Source: Spirochaetaceae bacterium
GTDB taxonomy: Bacteria > Spirochaetota > Spirochaetia > DSM-27196 > Salinispiraceae
Assembly (NCBI GenBank): GCA_007129335.1
Contig: SKVS01000077.1
Coordinates: 1 to 10,318, forward strand
Length of the DNA stretch: 10,318 bases
Reading direction: 5' to 3'
Position numbers and translations under genes: made by a program
In this document: piece by piece, positions 1 to 5,932 of the stretch
Position numbering within the stretch: position 1 is the first letter of the stretch
Layout of the letters: each line of letters opens with the position of its first letter
The notes under the pieces: generated by a model
Databases searched by the model: none
Told to the model about the DNA's origin: nothing
What the model saw: only the letters and a program-made list of their open reading frames with translations

Positions 1-249
1 GAAGGCTTTGGTTGTGTAGGATCCGTGGGGTTTGTACCAGGGATCCTTTTGTACAGGGTCATGAAAGTAGGTGCATTCGGGGTTGGGACAGTGACGAATG
101 TTGGCAATTTGCTTTGTTTTCTGGAAATTTTCAGAAAACCCGACGGCATAGGGGTTGGTTGGTATACTTGTTTTTTCCATTTACTTATATACCGAAAAAA
201 CTTTGGATCTGATTGAGCTCCTGGGAAATATTGTGCGCAAAACTTACTT
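1..249. other. Gene-less stretch with a palindrome
   Basis: No reading frame here has a ribosome-binding site together with protein-like sequence. The two short plus-strand frames that end near 212-216 are rich in Cys, Trp and Phe, have no good Shine-Dalgarno, and match nothing I recognise. The stretch looks more AT-rich than the neighbouring genes. It could be intergenic DNA whose upstream gene lies outside the window, or a decayed gene. The only structure I see is the palindrome at 116-139 and a loose GGTATA/TATACC inverted pair at 161-192. Confidence 0.5.
116..139. repeat. 24-bp near-perfect palindrome, operator-like
   Basis: GTTTTCTG at 116-123 is the exact reverse complement of CAGAAAAC at 132-139. 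The 8-base centre is itself symmetric apart from one mismatched pair (G124 against T131), so 22 of 24 bases obey the dyad. It lies in non-coding DNA. Such a dyad without a T-run after it suits a dimeric repressor site better than a terminator, but no adjacent regulated gene is visible in the window, so the role is inference. Confidence 0.45.
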
Positions 250-351
250 AGTGTACAGAACCTTGTGAAAAACAGTTAAAGTACACTGTCCATGGCGGTG
301 GTATCTAAAATTAACCCCCATCCGTGGTGTGTTTTACAAGCTTTGGTGCAC
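250..351. repeat. 102-bp inverted-repeat element, copy A
   Basis: The left end (AGTGTACAGAACCTTGTG...) and the right end (...TTTTACAAGCTTTGGTGCAC) are imperfect inverted repeats of about 20 bp. The reverse complement of this segment aligns without gaps to the element at 3065-3166: by hand count about 69 of 102 positions match. Matching is high in the outer 25 bases at each end and weak in the middle, except for a central CCATGG. A 19-base run (325-343) is identical to the minus strand at 3073-3091. TTA lies on both sides (248-250 and 352-354), which could be a 3-bp target duplication, though the second TTA is also the stop codon of the gene at 352-888. Likely a degenerate miniature transposable element or an intergenic palindromic repeat. 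It could also end transcription of that gene by forming a hairpin. Confidence 0.7.
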
Positions 352-888
352 TTAAAACGGGACTCTGGCCTTAACCTCAACATACAGCAGGTAATTGCTG
401 ACCCTGTCCTGTTCAAAAGTCACAATACCCTTAGCCCCGCCCCCAATGCGAAAGTAGTTACCCAAGCGGTAATACCCGCTGAGTTCCGGAATAACCGTAG
501 GACTGAAAAAAGCAAAATTAAAATCCGGCACGAAACCGAAAACCCCAAACGCCCCGCCGCCCAGGCCGGCCTGAACCTCGAACCGGTCAACAGGTTCAGC
601 ATCGATCCATACCAGGGGGTAGGCAAAGTTTACCACCACTACTCCGAACAGCCGAGCGCCGTAACCCAGCTTCAGGTTCCCCAAATCGCTGCGTCCTCCA
701 AGGGTAAGGAAGGGTACCGGAAAAATCCTTGGGGGTTCACCACCGTTATCGAATGATGCATCCTCCAGGAATGCACCGGTCTGAAGAACGGGTGTCCGCA
801 CTCCAATGTCCACTATACCAATAGCGGCTGCCTGGAAAATCACCAGACCCAATAATCCCACAATGAGCACAATCCTTTTTGTGTTCAT
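352..888 (-). CDS. Small secreted, probable outer-membrane beta-barrel protein
   Basis: Codes for 178 residues. The ATG at 888 is chosen because GAGGAG sits 5 bases upstream and the protein then begins with a clear signal peptide: MNTKR, a hydrophobic run to about residue 19, and an AAA site at residues 20-22. The frame stays open to 972, but that extension has no Shine-Dalgarno and would bury the signal peptide. The mature part is rich in Gly, Phe, Val and Tyr with alternating strands (LKLGYGARLFGV, YFRIGGGAKGIV) and ends in NYLLYVEVKARVPF. An alternating C-terminal strand ending in Phe is the usual recognition signal for outer-membrane barrel assembly. An exported barrel or barrel-like surface protein is therefore the best guess. 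At 178 residues it would be a small 8-strand-type barrel. I recognise no named family. The stop codon touches the repeat element at 250-351. Confidence 0.8.
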   Translation of the reverse strand: MNTKRIVLIVGLLGLVIFQAAAIGIVDIGVRTPVLQTGAFLEDASFDNGGEPPRIFPVPFLTLGGRSDLGNLKLGYGARLFGVVVVNFAYPLVWIDAEPVDRFEVQAGLGGGAFGVFGFVPDFNFAFFSPTVIPELSGYYRLGNYFRIGGGAKGIVTFEQDRVSNYLLYVEVKARVPF

Positions 889-933
889 AGTAACTCCTCG
901 CAAAAAAATGAGCGGGTTTCTCCCCGTTTGGAA

Positions 934-962
934 ATTATTCGAACGTATACCAGGGCTTGCAA
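934..962 (-). promoter_or_regulatory. Candidate sigma-70 promoter for the 178-residue secreted protein
   Basis: Read on the minus strand, TTGCAA (957-962) is followed after 17 bases by AATAAT (934-939), 4/6 and 5/6 matches to consensus. Transcription would start near 927, giving a leader of about 39 bases that includes the GAGGAG ribosome site. A short CGGG/CCCG hairpin (913-926) lies inside that leader. Inferred from spacing and sequence only. Confidence 0.45.
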
Positions 963-998
963 CAGAGGGCAAGGGTATTCTTTGTATAATTATAATAC

Positions 999-1724
999 TC
1001 AGAGGTAGCTCGTGCCTCCCACAGGATTCTCCAGTACCCCAATACCTTGAACCTCAATTTCAACCCGATCTCCCGGAACCATAGCCCCTATACCGCTGGG
1101 AGTACCGGTTGCAATAACGTCTCCTGGTTCCAGGGTCATGTGCCGGCTGACAAAACTAATCAGCCTGGTCAGGGGAAAAATCATGTGCTGTGTATTGGAT
1201 TCCTGCACCACCTTGCCATTCAGCCTGCAGCGAATGTCCAGATTCTGGGGATCCAATCCGAGCCCTGCCAAGTACTGCGGAGTTGCCACCGCTGGTCCAA
1301 TAGGTCCGAAGGTGTCCAGACTTTTTCCCCGAAACCAGCCAGAGGGGTCGCTTTTTTGAATGTTTCGCTGGCTTACATCGTTAAAGCATGTATAGCCCAG
1401 TACGTAGTCCATGGCTTCTTCCTGGCTTATGGATTTTGCCTGCTTGCCAATAATGATGGCCAGTTCTGCTTCGTAGTCGGTGCGGGGTTTCGGATGGTAC
1501 TCCCCCAGGTAGTCGGGAATAATAATTTCATCTCCCGGTCCAATGAGTACATTATTCGTTTTGCAAAACAGTACCGGTTCGGGTGGTTCATCCAGGCCCT
1601 TGTCTCCGAAGGTCAGGCTTTCCTTTACATGATCCCGGTAATTTAGTCCTATGGCTATGACCTTTTCCGGTTGAATCCGGTAGGTTTGGTTGGTGCCCAG
1701 AATTGGCAGTGTAATGGTGTGCAT
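999..1724 (-). CDS. Fumarylacetoacetate hydrolase (FAH) family enzyme
   Basis: Codes for 241 residues, the usual length of the short single-domain FAH-family enzymes. These are cytosolic, metal-dependent enzymes that cleave C-C bonds or decarboxylate/hydrate 2-oxo acids. Visible hallmarks are NYRDHVKE (residues 28-35, with the His/Glu pair H32 and E35), the metal ligands in DYEAELAIIIG (E85, E87) and FND (D116), RGKSLDTFGPIGP with K134 (132-144), and VIATGTPSGIG (203-213). The ATG at 1724 is preceded by AGGAGG with only 4 bases between. The frame is open to 1925, but the extra 67 residues are Cys/Trp-rich, unlike the family, and overlap the next gene, so they are rejected. The substrate cannot be read from sequence; acylpyruvate, oxaloacetate or a catechol-pathway product are all possible, and no catabolic genes adjoin it. 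The family call is secure; the specific reaction is not. Confidence 0.93.
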   Translation of the reverse strand: MHTITLPILGTNQTYRIQPEKVIAIGLNYRDHVKESLTFGDKGLDEPPEPVLFCKTNNVLIGPGDEIIIPDYLGEYHPKPRTDYEAELAIIIGKQAKSISQEEAMDYVLGYTCFNDVSQRNIQKSDPSGWFRGKSLDTFGPIGPAVATPQYLAGLGLDPQNLDIRCRLNGKVVQESNTQHMIFPLTRLISFVSRHMTLEPGDVIATGTPSGIGAMVPGDRVEIEVQGIGVLENPVGGTSYL

Positions 1725-1748
1725 ACATCCTCCTGGATTTTTGATTTT

Positions 1749-1778
1749 ATTATGAAACAAGTTGCTCAAGGGGAACAA
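1749..1778 (-). promoter_or_regulatory. Weak candidate promoter for the FAH-family gene
   Basis: On the minus strand TTGTTC (1773-1778) and CATAAT (1749-1754) are 18 bases apart, in the 103-base gap upstream of the gene. The -10 matches 5/6 and the -35 only 3/6. A start near 1742 would give a leader of roughly 20 bases carrying AGGAGG. If real, this gene is transcribed separately from the 406-residue gene upstream. Confidence 0.3.
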
Positions 1779-1827
1779 GGTGCCTATGGCGGAATTTGGC
1801 CAAAAGAAATGTCCACACTTGGGGCCA

Positions 1828-3048
1828 TTACCATGGTAAATCGAAGTACTGCAGAACCCGCTCAGGGGGAGACAGCAGATCCAGCCCGAACACATCCCGG
1901 GCCGCAAACCCACATACCATTCCAATATCCATTGGCGGATTCACCGGCATAGCTCCCAGAAGCTCGGCCCCCTTGGTGCTGTCCTCGCAGCCTTCGCTGA
2001 TACATTCAGCTATAATATTGCGCAGGGTCTTGTATGCTTCCCGGGCATCCTGTCCGGTGGCCCGCAAATACAGGGTTCGGTTCGATGCCAAATACAGTAT
2101 GTGCAGGCTCTCCTCGCCGTACATGCCCTCGAACAAAGACCATTGTTCATGGTTCCGGCGAAACAAATGCTTCTCCAGTTCGCTGAGGACCGGGGCCTCC
2201 AGACCAGGTTGGGGAAGTTTTACCATCGCGCCGGCAATTCGGGCCATGACCTCATCGTCTTCCAGGAAATCATCCCGATCTCCGAATATGCCCAGAAGCA
2301 TGAGTCCTGGGGCATTTGCGTTCATGATGGTTTGGACCTGCTGTCTTGTAGGGGGATCGGACAGCTTATGCTTGGCAAAAAAATGAAGCAACTGGAGGGG
2401 GTCGTCCTGCAAAAAAGTATTAAAGGCGGTAAAACTGTCGAACAGGGTGTACACCGGTAGCTCGTGAGTGGTTTGATCCGGTTCGATTTCGGTTTCAATT
2501 TGGATATCTCTTGGGGAAAGAGAGAGGTCCCCTGTCCCTTTGGGGGAGCTGGTTCTATTCCCGGAGTTGGGACCGCTGGGAACAATGACACCCGCAACCA
2601 GTTCCTTGTCCTGCTCCAGGGCTAATAGCAGTTCAGGATTGTACAGGAGCACATTTCGCCTTGTTCCAACTTCTTCTGCGAGGAACAGGCCTTCTGCCTT
2701 TTGTTCAAGGATCCAGAACATGCCGAAATCCCAGGGGCTGTGGTACAGTACATTGTTCACCAACTGCAGTTCGTCTCCGGTGAACCGTGCGGGCAGTTCA
2801 TCCTCGGCCTTCAAAAACCGTTTGGCCACCTTGGCATTTCCCATTACCCGCAGGGCTGACATGGTGTACAGCACCTCGGTTGCCCATTGATCATCCGGAT
2901 TATTCAACCGGGTTAGGTACCGGTCGATTGTCCGCTGAAGGGGTGCGGTAATTCTTTCCCGGTCGGCCCATAAAAATAGCGAGGGGCCCAGGGTTTCCAG
3001 GGTTTTGTGGATTTTACTGCAGCGATCTCCAATATCTCTATAGCTCAT
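1828..3048 (-). CDS. Unrecognised 406-residue soluble protein
   Basis: I do not recognise this protein. It has no signal peptide and no membrane segment, so it should be cytosolic. It is mostly helical and acidic in two blocks joined by a Ser/Pro/Gly/Thr-rich linker at about residues 170-205. The first block contains NVLYHSPWDFGMFWILEQKAEG. The second has DPLQLLHFFAKHKLSDPPTR, an acidic GDRDDFLEDDE stretch, and a region rich in Cys, Gly and Met near the end. The ATG at 3048 has AAGGA 6 bases upstream. A GTG at 3087 would add 13 residues, but these are encoded by the terminal repeat of the element at 3063-3167 and have no ribosome site. It lies downstream of the solute-binding lipoprotein gene in the same direction, with only the repeat element between them, so co-transcription with lipoprotein and aminotransferase is plausible. 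No catalytic motif is visible. Confidence 0.8.
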   Translation of the reverse strand: MSYRDIGDRCSKIHKTLETLGPSLFLWADRERITAPLQRTIDRYLTRLNNPDDQWATEVLYTMSALRVMGNAKVAKRFLKAEDELPARFTGDELQLVNNVLYHSPWDFGMFWILEQKAEGLFLAEEVGTRRNVLLYNPELLLALEQDKELVAGVIVPSGPNSGNRTSSPKGTGDLSLSPRDIQIETEIEPDQTTHELPVYTLFDSFTAFNTFLQDDPLQLLHFFAKHKLSDPPTRQQVQTIMNANAPGLMLLGIFGDRDDFLEDDEVMARIAGAMVKLPQPGLEAPVLSELEKHLFRRNHEQWSLFEGMYGEESLHILYLASNRTLYLRATGQDAREAYKTLRNIIAECISEGCEDSTKGAELLGAMPVNPPMDIGMVCGFAARDVFGLDLLSPPERVLQYFDLPW

Positions 3049-3062
3049 GGGTTGTCCTTGGA

Positions 3063-3167
3063 GAGTGTACAGAAGCTTGTAAAACACACCATATTTCGGG
3101 GTGCAATAAGCCCATCCCCACCATGGATGGGGGTGTTTTTCCCGTTTTTACAAGCTTCTGTACACTC
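3063..3167. repeat. 105-bp inverted-repeat element, copy B, with 22-bp perfect ends
   Basis: The 22 bases at 3063-3084 (GAGTGTACAGAAGCTTGTAA then AA) are the exact reverse complement of 3146-3167. Between them is an internal hairpin, CCCATCC paired with GGATGGG around a 7-base loop (about 3110-3130). The core at 3065-3166 aligns end to end with copy A at 250-351 in inverted orientation. It sits between two co-directional genes: its right end lies 1 base from the stop codon of the lipoprotein gene (3169-3171), and its left end lies about 14 bases from the start of the 406-residue gene. No target duplication is visible unless it is the TA inside each GTGTAC end. It may be a miniature element of an IS630-like transposon (TA target) or a palindromic intergenic repeat. 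In mRNA it would fold into a long hairpin that could attenuate, terminate or stabilise the transcript. Confidence 0.85.
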
Positions 3168-3168
3168 A

Positions 3169-4530
3169 TTACTCAAAACGATGTAGTCTTTGCCAGGATT
3201 CCAGGGCTCTCAGGAGACTTCCGTGATCCACCGGAGAACCAGCCTCCATTCTACTGTGCTCCCTGACCCAGGGCAACAAAACTTCCTGCTGAATTCTGTC
3301 CCACTGAGCGGGATGGGCCTCGGGAAATCGAACATTAAACAATTCCGGCATGGGAGTGCCGGGAAAAAACTCCTGGTGCCAGGCATTATTCAGGGGGGTA
3401 ACGGGCAAACCACCCAGGAAATGATTGCCCGGAAGCCCTGTCTGACCCCAGGCGTGCATAACACTGAACACCCCCTCGGGGGAGACAAGCCACGACAGGA
3501 ATTGTTCGGTACCGGTGGAAACCCTGGAGTTCCCCGAGATTACCCCGTACACCGGCAGTTCCATAACCGGAATAACCCCGTCTATGGCCAGCCACCGGAA
3601 CTGGAGATCTCTTCGGAACCGGTCGTCCAGCTTGAGAAACTCGGAAAAACCCATGACCCGGTAACCTACCCGGTTGTCCCGAATCATTTGAAACCAGGGG
3701 TCGTATCCGAACCGCTGGTCAAAGGTGGTAACCTGCTCGTTTGTCGGCCCCCCTTCACCGTGCCAGTTTCGGAATAGTTCCAGGGCCTGCTCCAGCCCCT
3801 GGGGATCCCAGGTAAGGCGAGCTTCGGTTTCCGGCGCGGCGGTAAATGCTGTGCCGGTCAGGCGCATAACACCCATAAGAAAGGCATCGTCCCACCGGGG
3901 ATCGAATCCCAGTCTATTATATGCTCCTCCAGCAAGGCGGTTGTGGGCTGCTGCCAGGGTACGCAGCTGGGTCACTTCCATGCTCATGCTTTCCAGGCGG
4001 GACAGCCCTTCTGCGGTTCTTGGAGGATTTGCATTGCTGAACTGGAATACCACCACAGGATAATCAACCGCCAGGGGGATGCCCAGAGGTTCCTGCTGTT
4101 CGGTTCCGTACACCAGGCCGAAGGGGGGGTATTGGCTGGCATGCCAGGGAAGGCGGGCCAGCACTTTATCCAGAAATGCCAGGGATCCGGTTATCTGCGG
4201 ATAGGGTATGCCCCTGGCAATAATGCCATCTGCCGCTCTGGTCTGCCCGTTTGCTCCGTTCAGTTCTCCGGCGGGGTTGGTGCTGGGGCGTAACTGAATC
4301 GGTGTATCCGGATCCAGGCTATTGTATTTTTCAACCGCAACGTTCAGGTACGGCAGGTTGGTTACCACTATGGCACTGGATTCGCTGCCGTTGGCTGTGC
4401 AGGAAAGCAGACTAATCAGGATGAATACCCATACCGGTGCCAGACAGAAGGGGAGTAACAGGTGCCCTTTCCCTTCTCTGGCTTTGTTCCGGTTGGCATG
4501 AGGGGGCCTGCTTCCTGGAGGGCTTATCAT
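3169..4530 (-). CDS. Extracellular solute-binding lipoprotein (ABC-transporter type)
   Basis: Codes for 453 residues, normal for a family-1-type (sugar/oligosaccharide) solute-binding protein. A lipoprotein signal is clear: a hydrophobic stretch LAPVWVFILISLLSC with LLSC as lipobox and Cys44 as the lipidated residue. The n-region before it is unusually long (about 23 residues, basic). The mature part starts TANGSESSAIVVTNLPYLNVAVEKYNSLDP, resembling the first strand and helix of such proteins. Later pieces fit too: GIPLAVDYPVVVFQFSN (binding-lobe crossing) and FLSWLVSPEGVFSVMHAWGQTGLPGN (the late helix often seen as '...fl.fl.s.e.q......g.lP'). It has no permease or ATPase neighbours in the window, so its ligand and partners are unknown; an orphan or signalling role is possible. 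The start codon overlaps the aminotransferase stop as ATGA, with GGAGG at 4539-4543 inside that gene, so translation is probably coupled. Confidence 0.8.
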   Translation of the reverse strand: MISPPGSRPPHANRNKAREGKGHLLLPFCLAPVWVFILISLLSCTANGSESSAIVVTNLPYLNVAVEKYNSLDPDTPIQLRPSTNPAGELNGANGQTRAADGIIARGIPYPQITGSLAFLDKVLARLPWHASQYPPFGLVYGTEQQEPLGIPLAVDYPVVVFQFSNANPPRTAEGLSRLESMSMEVTQLRTLAAAHNRLAGGAYNRLGFDPRWDDAFLMGVMRLTGTAFTAAPETEARLTWDPQGLEQALELFRNWHGEGGPTNEQVTTFDQRFGYDPWFQMIRDNRVGYRVMGFSEFLKLDDRFRRDLQFRWLAIDGVIPVMELPVYGVISGNSRVSTGTEQFLSWLVSPEGVFSVMHAWGQTGLPGNHFLGGLPVTPLNNAWHQEFFPGTPMPELFNVRFPEAHPAQWDRIQQEVLLPWVREHSRMEAGSPVDHGSLLRALESWQRLHRFE

Positions 4531-5831
4531 CCAGCAAGCCTCCGGGCTGCCTGGAATATGGTTTGGAACAGGGGTTCCATGTCTTCGGAGTCAATGCTGG
4601 AGAATGCTATGCGCAGGTATTCGGTGCCTATGGCAATGGTTCCTACGCCTTCATCCAGGAGGTTCAACCGGAGTTGTTCTGCATCTATTCCCTGGCAGGC
4701 AAAGCTCATGAAGTAGCCCGAGTTGAAGGGCAGGGGGACCAGGATGTCCCGGGCTGCCTGGGCTTCGGGGCCTTCCAGTAAGGTTTTTACCCGCAGGTAA
4801 CGTTCCTTCATGACCTGGAAGAATTCGTCCTTTTCCTGCTGGTAGGTTGGGCTGTTCATGGTTTTCAGTAACAGGCTCTGGCTAATGCCGGGGCTGGAGC
4901 TGACGCTGGACCGGATGGTGCCCATGGTTTTTTGCAGCAGGGCGGTGTGTTGATCCGGGCTCAGGCCCTTGGCGGCGTAGGTCATGAATCCAACCCGGAA
5001 GCCCCAGACCAGGTCTTCCTTGGTTGCTCCATCTACCTTGACTGCAAGAATTTTTTCATGAGCCTGGGCGAGTTTTGCAAACAGGCTTTCGGTTTCGCAG
5101 TCCTCTTCGAAGAACAGGCCGAAGTACGCGTCGTCGCATACCACTACCAGGTCCAGTCCGGCATCCGCAGTTTCCCCTAAAATTCGGGCCATGGCGGCTG
5201 CATCGTCCTTTGTGGGGGTGTATCCCGAGGGATTATTGGGGAAATTCAATATGACCATGAGTTTTTTCAGGCGGGATGCGGCGTCTTTCAGTGCTTCGGC
5301 GAATCCAGCCACATTGAACCGTCGGTCCGGGGAGAAGTACGCAAAGCTCTTTATTTTTGCTTCCCGACGGCCTTCTATAATAAGCCGGTAGTTGCCCCAG
5401 AACATATCGGCAATGAGGACTTCGTCGCCCGGGTCCAGAAAAAGTTCTTCTGCGTGGAAGATTCCTGCGGTCAAGCCGGGGATGACCATGGGCAGGGTAA
5501 AGTCCCCCTGTTTCAGGCTGGGGTTTTTTTGCAGGATTTGCTGCTCCCAGGCTTGCCGGAGGGCGGGAAATCCCCCTGTTGGAGCATAGGCAACCGCTTC
5601 TTTTGTGTTCAGGCTCGGGAGTTGTTTTTCCAGGCTGGGCAGGGTAATGGGCTGGCCTTTGCCTACCGCCATTCCTACGGTTGCGTTGAACCGGTGTGCC
5701 TTTGCCGAGGCTTCGGCAGCCTGGGCTACAATGCCTTTGGGAAAGAACATTCTTCTTCCCACCTGAGAAAGAACCCTTCCGACCACGGATGTGTCCAGGG
5801 TTGTGTTCAGTTGTTGTGCTAATGGATTCAT
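4527..5831 (-). CDS. PLP-dependent aminotransferase, class I/II fold
   Basis: Codes for 434 residues, full length for a fold-type I aminotransferase, which is cytosolic and moves an amino group between an amino acid and a 2-oxo acid. Visible landmarks are YAPTGGFPALRQAWEQQI (82-99, the usual 'Y.p..G...lR.a'), NFPNNPSGYTPT (196-207), DDAYFGLF with D234 and Y236 for the cofactor, DGATKEDLVWGFRVG with K271 as the probable Schiff-base lysine and R279 for the phosphate, and YLRIAF with R407 as the probable carboxylate-binding arginine. The sequence around the lysine ('GATKEDLVWGFRVG') differs from classical aspartate and aromatic aminotransferases ('S.sK...l.G.R.G'), so the substrate is uncertain. 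The ATG at 5831 lacks any Shine-Dalgarno; see the promoter at 5841-5869. First gene of a likely operon with the overlapping lipoprotein gene. Confidence 0.92.
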   Translation of the reverse strand: MNPLAQQLNTTLDTSVVGRVLSQVGRRMFFPKGIVAQAAEASAKAHRFNATVGMAVGKGQPITLPSLEKQLPSLNTKEAVAYAPTGGFPALRQAWEQQILQKNPSLKQGDFTLPMVIPGLTAGIFHAEELFLDPGDEVLIADMFWGNYRLIIEGRREAKIKSFAYFSPDRRFNVAGFAEALKDAASRLKKLMVILNFPNNPSGYTPTKDDAAAMARILGETADAGLDLVVVCDDAYFGLFFEEDCETESLFAKLAQAHEKILAVKVDGATKEDLVWGFRVGFMTYAAKGLSPDQHTALLQKTMGTIRSSVSSSPGISQSLLLKTMNSPTYQQEKDEFFQVMKERYLRVKTLLEGPEAQAARDILVPLPFNSGYFMSFACQGIDAEQLRLNLLDEGVGTIAIGTEYLRIAFSSIDSEDMEPLFQTIFQAARRLAG

Positions 5832-5840
5832 AATGGCGAC

Positions 5841-5869
5841 AGCATACGGTAAGGTGTAAAGTGAATCAA
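5841..5869 (-). promoter_or_regulatory. Candidate promoter for the aminotransferase, predicting a leaderless transcript
   Basis: On the minus strand TTGATT (5864-5869) and TATGCT (5841-5846) are separated by exactly 17 bases. Only 9 bases lie between the -10 and the ATG at 5831, so transcription starting 7 bases past the -10 would leave a 5' leader of about 3 bases. That agrees with the missing Shine-Dalgarno. The promoter is predicted by eye. Confidence 0.5.
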
Positions 5870-5895
5870 GCCGGGTAAAGCGGTTTTCATGAGAA

Positions 5896-5924
5896 TTGAC
5901 AAGTATCCTATATTGACGTACGTT
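5896..5924 (+). promoter_or_regulatory. Candidate promoter for the 545-residue gene, predicting a leaderless transcript
   Basis: A perfect -35, TTGACA (5896-5901), is followed after 17 bases by TACGTT (5919-5924), which keeps the three most conserved -10 positions (T1, A2, T6). A start 7 bases later falls near 5931, two bases before the ATG at 5933. No Shine-Dalgarno precedes that ATG. An offset TTATAG (5923-5928) could be the -10 instead, but its spacer would be too long. Confidence 0.5.
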
Positions 5925-5932
5925 ATAGACTT

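Noticed and set aside
12..216. Short plus-strand frames near the left edge, including an ATG at 61
   Set aside because: No proper Shine-Dalgarno and unusual Cys/Trp/Phe-rich composition; nothing recognisable.
292..756. 154-codon plus-strand reading frame
   Set aside because: It begins inside the repeat element, has no ribosome site, and is antisense to the secreted protein that has a signal peptide and GAGGAG.
913..926. CGGG/CCCG hairpin followed by a T-run on the minus strand, as terminator of the FAH gene
   Set aside because: Stem is only 4 bp and the T-run is 4 bases away; too weak to call.
889..972. 28-residue extension of the secreted protein
   Set aside because: Would bury the signal peptide; the ATG at 888 has GAGGAG at ideal spacing.
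1725..1925. 67-residue N-terminal extension of the FAH-family enzyme
   Set aside because: Overlaps the 406-residue gene, is unlike the family, and AGGAGG supports the ATG at 1724.
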